Shown: one piece after another, positions 1 through 5,742 of the stretch
Layout of the letters: each line of letters starts with the position of its first letter
How positions within the stretch are numbered: the stretch's first letter is position 1
Assembly (NCBI GenBank): GCA_017860335.1
Contig: JAFNAU010000129.1
Coordinates: 1 to 7,151, forward strand
Source: Bacteroidota bacterium
Lineage (GTDB): Bacteria > Bacteroidota > Bacteroidia > Bacteroidales > Paludibacteraceae
Reading direction: 5' to 3'
Length of the DNA: 7,151 nt
Program-made: the position numbers and the translations under genes
The notes under the pieces: model-generated
What the model saw: the letters and a program-made list of their open reading frames with translations, nothing else
What the model was told of the DNA's origin: nothing
Databases searched by the model: none

Positions 1-344
1 GTTGCATTGGCTCCGATACTGGCGCCTCTGCGTACAATGGTTTGAGCATATTCATTCTTGCGGTTGACATGGCTGCGTGGATTAATCACATTGGTAAAAA
101 CCATGGAAGGACCCAGAAAAACATCATCTTCGCAGATTACTCCGGTGTAAACCGAAACATTGTTTTGTATTTTTACGTTACGTCCGAGTACGACCATTGG
201 TGATATCACGACATTCTGGCCAATGTTACATTGCTCGCCAATAACACATCCGGACATGATATGCGAAAAATGCCAGATTTTAGTGCCATCGCCGATAATG
301 CAATTTTCATCAATAACAGCTGTTTCGTGTGCAAAATAATTCAT
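1..344 (-). CDS. wbpD: WbpD/WlbB-type UDP-2-acetamido-3-amino-2,3-dideoxy-glucuronate N-acetyltransferase (3' end off the left edge)
   Basis: I translated this frame by hand from the ATG at 344-342. It starts MNYFAHETAVIDE and stays open for 114 codons to the left edge, so the C-terminus is missing. The hexapeptide-repeat pattern of a left-handed beta-helix acyltransferase is visible: CIIGDG (15-20), CVIGEQCNIGQN (33-44), VVLGRNVKIQNNVSVY (51-66). The run GPSMVFTNVINPR (78-90) followed by RKNEY is characteristic of the WbpD/WlbB subgroup. In that family the enzyme uses acetyl-CoA to acetylate the 3-amino group made by a WbpE-type aminotransferase, in the cytoplasm, giving UDP-2,3-diacetamido-2,3-dideoxy-glucuronate for O-antigen or capsule. 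Its upstream neighbour, 39 bp away on the same strand, is that aminotransferase, which supports the assignment. Another sugar acetyltransferase of the same fold remains possible because the C-terminal half is not visible. Confidence 0.85.
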   Translation of the reverse strand, partial: MNYFAHETAVIDENCIIGDGTKIWHFSHIMSGCVIGEQCNIGQNVVISPMVVLGRNVKIQNNVSVYTGVICEDDVFLGPSMVFTNVINPRSHVNRKNEYAQTIVRRGASIGANA

Positions 345-376
345 TCTATGTATTTTTGTAGCTAATTATAATCTGC

Positions 377-400
377 TGAAATCTTATGAAATAAGATTCA
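377..400 (-). repeat. Short inverted repeat spanning the wbpE stop codon
   Basis: The plus strand reads AATCTTAT-GAA-ATAAGATT at 380-398, a perfect 8-bp stem with a 3-nt loop. Skipping the bulged A at 379 adds a TG/CA pairing (377-378 with 399-400). It includes the wbpE stop codon (384-386). On the transcribed minus strand no U-run follows, so it is not a typical terminator. It could be a weak intercistronic hairpin between wbpE and wbpD, or chance in AT-rich DNA. Confidence 0.4.
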
Positions 401-1440
401 GGATACTTTTCGTTATATACTCAAGTTGTTCTTCGTCCAATTCTGTATGCATCGGAAGTGACAAAACACATGAGCACAGCATTTCAGCAACAGGAAAATC
501 ACCTTCTTTATATCTTGAATTATTATACGCTTTCTGCATATGCAATGGTACAGGATAGTAAACCATTGCCGGAATACCCAGTTCTAAAAGTTTTTTCTGT
601 AATGCCGTGCGGTCAACACCATCAAGTTTCAGAGTGTATTGATGAAATACATGTGTGGTTTTTTCATTTCTAAACGGAACAGTTATTTTTTCACATCCCG
701 AAAATGCTTTATCATAATAATCAGCTGCCTGCTGACGGGCCACGATATACTGGTCGAGGTTGATACCTTACTACCATTCCATGATTGGCAACAGCACGAA
801 TTTTACCGGCTATGAAATCATCATTTGTAAAAATTGCACCACCGTCGCCATAACAGCCCAAATTTTTGGAAGGGAAAAACGATGTGCATCCGATATCACC
901 CATACATCCAGATTGTACCTGGCGGCCATCGGAAAACGTATATACCGAGCCTATTGACTGGCAGGCATCTTCGATGATTTTCAGATCAAACTCGCGGGCA
1001 ATTTCAATAAGCGCTTCCATATCGGCATTCTGACCGAACAAATGTACAGGAACAATTGCTTTAGTCCTCGGAGTGATGGCTTTTTGGACACTATCGATAC
1101 TGATATTGAAAGTATCAGGATCAACATCAACCACAACAGGAGTTAATCCAAGAAGGGCTACAACTTCGGCAGTAGCGATAAATGTGAATGTAGGTGTAAT
1201 AATTTCGTCACCGGGCTGAAATCCAAGAGCCATCAGAGCTATTTGGAGAGCATCTGTTCCGTTTCCAACCGGAATGACATGCTTCACATTCAGATATTTC
1301 TCCAGATTATGCTGAAAATCAACAACTTTTCCACCTTTAATGAAATTTGTGGAATCGATTACTTCCTGAATGCCGGCATCCACTTCAGTTTTAATTTTCT
1401 CGTACTGACTTTTCAGGTCAACCATTTGGATTGGTTTCAT
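384..1440 (-). pseudogene. wbpE: WbpE-type (DegT/DnrJ/EryC1/StrS) PLP-dependent sugar aminotransferase, frameshifted by an internal deletion
   Basis: This gene would transfer an amino group from glutamate to the 3-keto sugar UDP-2-acetamido-3-keto-glucuronate. The N-terminal part (1440 down to about 763) reads MKPIQMVDLKSQYEKIK and has family landmarks: GNGTDALQIAL (59-69), TPTFTFIATAE (82-92), EDACQSIG (157-164, with Asp158 and Gln161 at the PLP) and SFFPSKNLGCYGDGG (187-201, catalytic Lys192). After NHGMVVRY (219-226) the frame runs into unrelated residues and stops at 721. The C-terminal part resumes in another frame at about 760 (NLDQYIVARQQAADYYDKAF) and ends at 384, with HVFHQYTLKL, YYPVPLH and LSLPMH. 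Only one base separates the RY codon from the NLDQY frame. Relatives have about 24 residues there, including the conserved NSRLD..QAA segment, so about 71 nt appear to be missing. The GTG at 743 that could begin the downstream frame is an internal Val codon. The gene is either a real pseudogene or an assembly or sequencing error; the remainder looks well conserved. It lies 44 bp downstream of the YbbR-domain gene. Confidence 0.85.
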
Positions 1441-1484
1441 CTTCTAATATTTTTGTTGTAATGTGTTGGTTATTTATTCAATAT

Positions 1485-2471
1485 CTATTTCTCTTCCAGA
1501 AGAAATTCAACCTCTTCGGGAAAAAAACGGAGATTTGAGATGTAAGGTGAATTATTAATCACCTGAAGTTTTTGTTTGCGCTTTTGATTTTTTTTCAACT
1601 CTTTGTAATCGAAAACAGCCTGAATATCATTGGATTTTATTTTCGAAAAGTTACTTAATCCCACATTATAGGTCACATCAATCATCACGGGAAATATCCT
1701 GACATTAAGTTTTTCGGGTACATTGATGACAGTAACAGGAATTTGCTGTTTTTTTTCAGTAAACATTTCGGTAAAAATTCCCACATTGATTTCTTCAAAC
1801 GAGTATTTTACTCCGTTGACCGTTTTGAGTTTCGATTTAATGAGCAGGGTATCTGCAATTTCGTGCAACACAATTGGTTCCGAATAAGCAGCTTTCATGG
1901 TATCGACAATATGTTTCGGTCCGAATACTTTAACTTTTGAAGGTTCGATATGGATGCTGTCGCTGAAAATATACTGATTGGCTAATCTAATATCTGAATT
2001 TAAAACAATTTTCAGATTTTTCGAAGCAAGTTTATGATAGTAGATGGGTATTGAATCCGGTTCAATACTCAGTACAGCAGTGGTGGGCAGTACATAACTG
2101 TAAAGGCGGCTCTGCAGCTGTTCAGCAGTAATCATTATTTTACCCTGCTGGAAATAAACCCGGGTTAAATCAAGTGTAAGCGGAATTGTTTTCTTTCTGT
2201 TGTACTCCAGCAGCCGAAGTCCTTCGTCACGGATTACAATGGTTATATCTTTTGGCAATTCCGATACTATTTTTACGTCTTCGGGAATGCCAACATATTT
2301 AACCGGTATTTTTATTATTGATTCGCGTTCTCGACCGAGTGAGTGAACAAACCAGAACATTCCGGAAAGGACAAGAAATACCAAGAAGGTCAAAGCATCC
2401 CTTGAAATAAGTAGTGCTTTAACCTTCAAAAAAAAGTTTTTAATCGCTTTTATTCCTGACTTACCGGACAT
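1485..2471 (-). CDS. YbbR-domain (CdaR-like) membrane-anchored protein
   Basis: The 328-residue product has a basic cytoplasmic N-terminus (about 1-25), one hydrophobic membrane segment (about 26-43, around ALTFLVFLVLSGMFWFVHSL), then an extracytoplasmic beta-rich region. That region carries repeated YbbR-like units (roughly 52-140, 145-230 and 230-320), recognisable from phrases such as IIKIPVKYVGIPEDVKIVSE, SKVKVFGPKHIVDTM and QIPVTVINVPEKLNVRIFP. In Firmicutes a YbbR protein (CdaR) regulates the membrane c-di-AMP cyclase CdaA. No cyclase gene lies in this window, so that role is only a family-level possibility. The start codon lies 12 bp from the yajC stop, which indicates co-transcription. 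Bacteroidota commonly carry this gene after yajC and before coaE; here coaE does not follow and nucleotide-sugar genes do. No truncation is seen. Confidence 0.85.
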   Translation of the reverse strand: MSGKSGIKAIKNFFLKVKALLISRDALTFLVFLVLSGMFWFVHSLGRERESIIKIPVKYVGIPEDVKIVSELPKDITIVIRDEGLRLLEYNRKKTIPLTLDLTRVYFQQGKIMITAEQLQSRLYSYVLPTTAVLSIEPDSIPIYYHKLASKNLKIVLNSDIRLANQYIFSDSIHIEPSKVKVFGPKHIVDTMKAAYSEPIVLHEIADTLLIKSKLKTVNGVKYSFEEINVGIFTEMFTEKKQQIPVTVINVPEKLNVRIFPVMIDVTYNVGLSNFSKIKSNDIQAVFDYKELKKNQKRKQKLQVINNSPYISNLRFFPEEVEFLLEEK

Positions 2472-2483
2472 AGCAAATAAAGA

Positions 2484-2822
2484 TTATTTCACTTCATTCG
2501 GTATATCGGATGCTGCGGCGAAAACAGAATTTTTATCAACTGTGATACGAACGTTTTCAGCTATTTCAACTGTCACAGTCGTTTCTTTAATATCTTTAAT
2601 TTTACCGTAAATACCGCCAGAGGTAACTACTTTGTCACCGACTTTCATGGCTTCGCGTTGTGCTTTAATTTCTTTCTGACGTTTTGACTGTGGGCGAATC
2701 ATGAAGAAATAGAAAACCACAAAAATCAATACCATCATCAGAATACCTGAATATCCGCCCATACCACCTGTAGGTTGAGCCTTGCCTGCTGCGGCTTGTA
2801 ATAACACGCTTAATAAATTCAT
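2484..2822 (-). CDS. yajC: YajC, accessory subunit of the Sec preprotein translocase
   Basis: The 112-residue protein has the normal YajC size and layout. A short periplasmic, Gly/Gln-rich N-terminus (MNLLSVLLQAAAGKAQPTGG) leads to one transmembrane helix at about 26-41 (GILMMVLIFVVFYFFM). The family signature FYFFMIRPQSKRQKE follows directly. The cytoplasmic part VGDKVVTSGGIYGKIKDI (62-79) is the conserved small beta domain. YajC associates with SecDF in the inner membrane and assists protein export, though it is dispensable in species where it has been tested. The gene begins 26 bp after the nusB stop and its stop lies 12 bp before the YbbR gene, so all three are probably one transcript. 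The start ATG at 2822 is the only one that leaves the N-terminal extension at normal length. Confidence 0.95.
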   Translation of the reverse strand: MNLLSVLLQAAAGKAQPTGGMGGYSGILMMVLIFVVFYFFMIRPQSKRQKEIKAQREAMKVGDKVVTSGGIYGKIKDIKETTVTVEIAENVRITVDKNSVFAAASDIPNEVK

Positions 2823-2848
2823 AGGTTGCTGTTTATTAGATTTTAAAA

Positions 2849-3784
2849 TTATATTTTAACGACTTTAATAAGTTTATTGTCGGCTTTGAGCTCTTTAACG
2901 ATATTATCGAGAACTCCGTTGATAAATGTTGCACTTTTATCAGTGCTGAACGATTTTGAGATTTCAATATATTCATTTAACGTTACACTGACCGGAATTG
3001 TTGGGAAAGTCATAATTTCTGCCAGTGCTGCCTGCATAATGATGATATCCATAAAAGCAATACGATCCAGTTCCCAGTTTTGAGTATGCTGATCAATCAT
3101 CTGGCGGTAAATGGTTTCATTTTCAAGCGTATTTTTTATCAGACGCGAGGCAAATTCAGCATCTTCGTCGTCCTTGAACATGGGCAGAAGTTCCTGGTTT
3201 ACACCATTTTCGGCATCAAAACGTTTGATAGTCTTGATAATGAAGCTGATTACAATTTCCAGATCGTCAGTCCAGTAAATACTCTGATCTTCAATGGAAT
3301 CCGAAAATTCCTCGTTCTGGAGTATGATTTTTTTGTAGATTTTTCTCCAAAAATCCTTATCGGCAGCATAATCAGAGGTTTCGGCCGCCATATATTCCTT
3401 ATAACCTTCGGAAGCAATAACAAGTTCATAGATGTTCTTAATGGCATCCTGATTATTCCCCCAGGATGTTTTATGTTCATTCAGAAAATCCTGTAAACAT
3501 CTGTTTTTTTCAAGCTGAGCAACAAAACAATTGTCAACAAACCGGGTATTTGGATTTAAATCTTCTTCAGTAGGTCTTAATTTATTTTTTCTTGCATCGA
3601 TTTTAATAGCAGCATAATGCGTAATTTCTACCGAAAACTGCAACAAGTGAAAATATAACTCATACGTTTTTTCAATACTGTGAAATAATTCCCTCTCGGC
3701 CAAAGTTGCTGACTGTCCACCACCTTTGTAAAAGGAATAAAGAATTTGAATAATCTTTATTCGTAGTAAAGCCCTGTTTATCAT
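2849..3784 (-). CDS. nusB: Transcription antitermination protein NusB, long Bacteroidota form
   Basis: I place the start at the ATG at 3784, giving 311 aa beginning MINRALLRIKIIQILYSFY, the usual beginning of Bacteroidota NusB. The frame is open to an ATG at 3838, but the extra 18 residues (MKKFLPLHKI...) are basic, not family-like, and would cover the probable -7 box at 3818-3825. The N-terminal ~190 residues form the extension typical of this phylum. The canonical NusB helical domain occupies about 205-300, with NWELDRIAFMDIIIMQAALAEI (from about 236), VTLNEYIEISKSF (from about 267) and FINGVLDNIVKEL near the end. NusB pairs with NusE (S10) on boxA RNA in the rRNA antitermination complex. 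It is the first gene of the minus-strand run nusB-yajC-ybbR, with 26 bp to yajC. Confidence 0.92.
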   Translation of the reverse strand: MINRALLRIKIIQILYSFYKGGGQSATLAERELFHSIEKTYELYFHLLQFSVEITHYAAIKIDARKNKLRPTEEDLNPNTRFVDNCFVAQLEKNRCLQDFLNEHKTSWGNNQDAIKNIYELVIASEGYKEYMAAETSDYAADKDFWRKIYKKIILQNEEFSDSIEDQSIYWTDDLEIVISFIIKTIKRFDAENGVNQELLPMFKDDEDAEFASRLIKNTLENETIYRQMIDQHTQNWELDRIAFMDIIIMQAALAEIMTFPTIPVSVTLNEYIEISKSFSTDKSATFINGVLDNIVKELKADNKLIKVVKI

Positions 3785-3817
3785 AATTTTTTTGCGCTCG
3801 CAATGATTAATTTTATG

Positions 3818-3825
3818 CAAAGGTA
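3818..3825 (-). promoter_or_regulatory. Candidate -7 element for nusB (TACCTTTG)
   Basis: The minus strand reads TACCTTTG, an exact match to the Bacteroidota primary-sigma -7 consensus TAnnTTTG. It would place the transcript start near 3811, about 27 nt before the nusB ATG at 3784. No TTTG -33 element is found 19-21 bp upstream, so the assignment rests on the -7 match and its position. Confidence 0.5.
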
Positions 3826-3898
3826 AAAATTTTTTCATTTAATACGGCTATGTACATTCAAAATCTTAGGTATTGAAAATAAAATAACGTTTACCTTG

Positions 3899-3915
3899 TT
3901 TTTTTTAAAAAAAAA
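3899..3915. other. T8A9 tract in the divergent intergenic region
   Basis: Eight T are followed directly by nine A in the middle of the nusB / PUR-gene spacer. Such tracts alter DNA shape and can act as UP-like or nucleoid-protein binding DNA. It lies about 22 bp upstream of the plus-strand -33 candidate and about 75 bp upstream of the nusB -7 box. The regulatory role is inference. Confidence 0.3.
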
Positions 3916-3936
3916 TTAAATAAAGTTTTCTTTTCA

Positions 3937-3950
3937 TTTGATTAATCAAA
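3937..3950. repeat. 14-bp perfect palindrome TTTGATTAATCAAA
   Basis: The sequence equals its own reverse complement over 14 bp. Its left half is the TTTG proposed as the -33 element of the plus-strand promoter, so a dimeric regulator bound here would block that promoter. It may also be chance, because the region is very AT-rich. Confidence 0.4.
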
Positions 3951-3968
3951 AAAATATTCTGAAATTTG
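3937..3968 (+). promoter_or_regulatory. Candidate Bacteroidota promoter for the PUR/DUF3276 gene
   Basis: TTTG at 3937-3940 is followed by a 20-bp spacer and GAAATTTG at 3961-3968. This resembles the Bacteroidota -33 TTTG / -7 TAnnTTTG pair with the usual 19-21 bp spacing, with one mismatch in the -7 box (G for the first T). Transcription would start near 3973-3976, giving a leader of about 110 nt before the ATG at 4085. Confidence 0.45.
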
Positions 3969-4084
3969 AGCACTGAAAGTGACTACTCATGCACTTTTCC
4001 GAATATTAACCGAAATTATTACTAATTAGCAGCAAAAATTCAGCACAAAGTGAGTTTACAGCTGTGTTAAATGTACAATATTTT

Positions 4085-4504
4085 ATGGAAGGCGAAAAGA
4101 GAAAAATTGAGATTGAAAAAAAAGACAGTGAAATCATTTATTCCAAAGCCATCAAAGCAGGAAAAAGGATTTATTATCTGGATGTAAAGAAAAGTCGTAA
4201 TGAAGATTTGTATTTGGCCATTACTGAAAGCAAGAAAAAAGTAACTGGTTACGATGAAGATGCGCAAGTCACCTATGAAAAGCACAAAATTTTCCTGTAT
4301 AAAGAAGATTTCGATAAATTTATCGAAGGACTTGAAGATGTGGTCGGTTTCATAAAAAAAGAACAGGGTGAAGCAACTCCAAGAGCCGAATATAATCCTG
4401 AATACAAAAAAGAAGAATATAAGGAAGAAGTTGAAACAGAGACTGTACTTGAAGAAACTGTCGGCGAGACAAAACGTAGCTTTTTTGACAAATTCAAATT
4501 CTAA
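4085..4504 (+). CDS. PUR-alpha-like (DUF3276) nucleic-acid-binding protein
   Basis: I start at the ATG at 4085 (139 aa, MEGEKRKIEIEKKDSEIIYS). A GTG at 4064 would add seven residues with no family support. The PUR domain spans about 17-93, with IYSKAIKAGKRIYYLDVKKS (18-37), DLYLAITESKKK (41-52) and YEKHKIFLYKEDFDKFIEGL (64-83). Bacterial PUR proteins such as Borrelia BpuR bind single-stranded DNA or RNA; the role in Bacteroidota is not well defined. After the domain comes a low-complexity Glu/Lys-rich linker (about 94-130, including EYKKEEYKEEVETETVLEE), ending in the aromatic-basic tip RSFFDKFKF (131-139). The linker and tip look like a flexible tether plus a short binding motif; this is inference. 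The gene is monocistronic by appearance, with its own candidate promoter and a strong terminator 22 bp past the stop. Confidence 0.88.
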   Translation: MEGEKRKIEIEKKDSEIIYSKAIKAGKRIYYLDVKKSRNEDLYLAITESKKKVTGYDEDAQVTYEKHKIFLYKEDFDKFIEGLEDVVGFIKKEQGEATPRAEYNPEYKKEEYKEEVETETVLEETVGETKRSFFDKFKF

Positions 4505-4526
4505 AAACTTAAGAACTCATTCGCTG

Positions 4527-4560
4527 AGCGTCCGACGGGAAATCCGAACGGACGCTTTTT
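4527..4560 (+). terminator. Rho-independent terminator after the PUR/DUF3276 gene
   Basis: AGCGTCCG (4527-4534) pairs perfectly with CGGACGCT (4549-4556), an 8-bp GC-rich stem, with the T-run 4556-4560 directly after it. The loop contains a further CGG/CCG pairing (4536-4538 with 4544-4546). The position 22 bp after the stop fits termination of the upstream gene and separates it from the aldolase gene. Confidence 0.85.
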
Positions 4561-4667
4561 GTACATGTCATTTTCATCAATCTATATGTTCTTAAAATGT
4601 ATAGTACTAAAAAACAAAAACTTTCACAACAACAATATTTTCATTTTTTACCCGACGACAAAACAAT

Positions 4668-5684
4668 ATGAAATCATTCGCCAGCGATAACTATTCAGGC
4701 ATCCATCCTGAAATATTGAATGCCATCGTGCAAGCCAATAATGAGCATGCCATCTCGTATGGCGACGATCCCGTGACCGAGGAAACCAATCAGCTTTTTG
4801 AGAAAATATTTGGTGAAGTGAAAGTGCTCTATGCCTTCAACGGAACCGGAGCCAATGTGGTCGCGCTGAAATGTTGCGCTTTGCCCTTTCAGTCGGTAAT
4901 CTGTACAGACACAGCACATATCCATGTGGATGAGTGCGGCGCTCCGACTCAAAGCATCGGATGTTCGCTGGTAGCACTGCCAACCACCGACGGGAAGCTT
5001 ACCCCAGAACTCATTGAACCCCAGCTGAATAATATAGGCAATCTGCATCACACACAACCAAAAATCATTTCAATCAGTCAGTGTACCGAATTGGGAACCG
5101 TTTACACCACTGATGAACTAAAGGCTTTGAGTAATTTTGCCCACAAAAACGGGATGTTCCTGCATGTGGACGGTGCGCGCATATCAAATGCCGTTGCTGC
5201 GCTTGGATGTACGCTGAAAGAAGCGACTGTTGATTGCGGAATTGACATCATGAGTTTCGGAGGAACAAAAAACGGGCTGATGATAGGCGAAGCGGTTCTG
5301 ATTTTTAATAAGGATTTGTGGAAAAATGCACCTTACCTGCATAAACAATCGGCACAACTATTCTCAAAAAACAGATTTATGGCCACTCAGTTCAAAGCGT
5401 TGCTCGAAACAGAATTATGGCGAAAAATGGCGCTACATTCCAACAAAATGGCTCATTTGCTCGAAGATGAAGTCAGTAAAATAGAAGGAGTGGTGATTAC
5501 TCAAAAAGTTCAGGCCAATTCCCTTTTTGTAATCATACCTTCGTATGCGGTGGAACCACTTCGGGAAAAATACAGGTTTTATGACTGGAACACTGCGACA
5601 GGTGAGCTCCGCTGGATGTGCTCTTTCGATACTACCGAAGAAGATATCGCCAGTTTCGCTGCAACATTACGAAGTCTCATATAA
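4668..5684 (+). CDS. ltaE: Low-specificity L-threonine aldolase-type PLP enzyme
   Basis: The 338-residue product has fold-type I PLP-enzyme landmarks of the threonine aldolase / beta-eliminating lyase family. These are MKSFASDNYSGIHPEIL at the N-terminus, YGDDPVTEE (31-39), FNGTGANV (57-64, phosphate binding), AHIHVDECGAP (83-93, His84 likely stacking on PLP), LHVDGARI (165-172, with Asp168 and Arg171) and SFGGTKNGL (196-204, catalytic Lys201). Such enzymes cleave L-threonine and L-allo-threonine to glycine and acetaldehyde in the cytoplasm. The length is normal and all key residues are present. Substrate preference within the family (threonine, allo-threonine or other beta-hydroxy amino acids) cannot be settled by reading. 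It starts 108 bp after the preceding terminator, so it needs its own promoter, but I see no good TAnnTTTG box. The deaminase gene follows after 58 bp on the same strand with no terminator between, so co-transcription is possible. Confidence 0.88.
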   Translation: MKSFASDNYSGIHPEILNAIVQANNEHAISYGDDPVTEETNQLFEKIFGEVKVLYAFNGTGANVVALKCCALPFQSVICTDTAHIHVDECGAPTQSIGCSLVALPTTDGKLTPELIEPQLNNIGNLHHTQPKIISISQCTELGTVYTTDELKALSNFAHKNGMFLHVDGARISNAVAALGCTLKEATVDCGIDIMSFGGTKNGLMIGEAVLIFNKDLWKNAPYLHKQSAQLFSKNRFMATQFKALLETELWRKMALHSNKMAHLLEDEVSKIEGVVITQKVQANSLFVIIPSYAVEPLREKYRFYDWNTATGELRWMCSFDTTEEDIASFAATLRSLI

Positions 5685-5742
5685 ACAAAATCAGTCTGTC
5701 GTGCATTATATTACATAAAAACAGAAAAAAAATAATTGTCCT

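Noticed and set aside
721..743. GTG at 743 as a genuine start of a separate small gene (384-743)
   Set aside because: The frame upstream of the GTG continues the family sequence NLDQYIV, and the product is plainly the C-terminal part of the same aminotransferase, so it is a fragment rather than a gene.
3080..3496. A 138-codon open frame on the plus strand opposite nusB
   Set aside because: It is antisense to a well-conserved NusB sequence, has no recognisable motif and no promoter or start context; it is a shadow of the AT-rich coding strand.
3976..3997. Possible leader hairpin AAAGTG / CACTTT near the predicted PUR-gene transcript start
   Set aside because: Only 6 bp with a 10-nt loop, AT-rich and without a T-run or any riboswitch-like core; likely chance.
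4058..4065. ACAGCTGT 8-bp palindrome upstream of the PUR gene
   Set aside because: Too short to distinguish from chance, and not placed at a promoter element.
4558..4590. Possible aldolase promoter, TTTG then TATATGTT with a 21-bp spacer
   Set aside because: The -7 box misses the consensus at two positions, and the TTTG is the end of the terminator T-run.
4695..5057. A 120-codon open frame on the minus strand opposite the threonine aldolase gene
   Set aside because: It lies entirely inside a clear PLP-enzyme gene and its translation shows no domain-like pattern.
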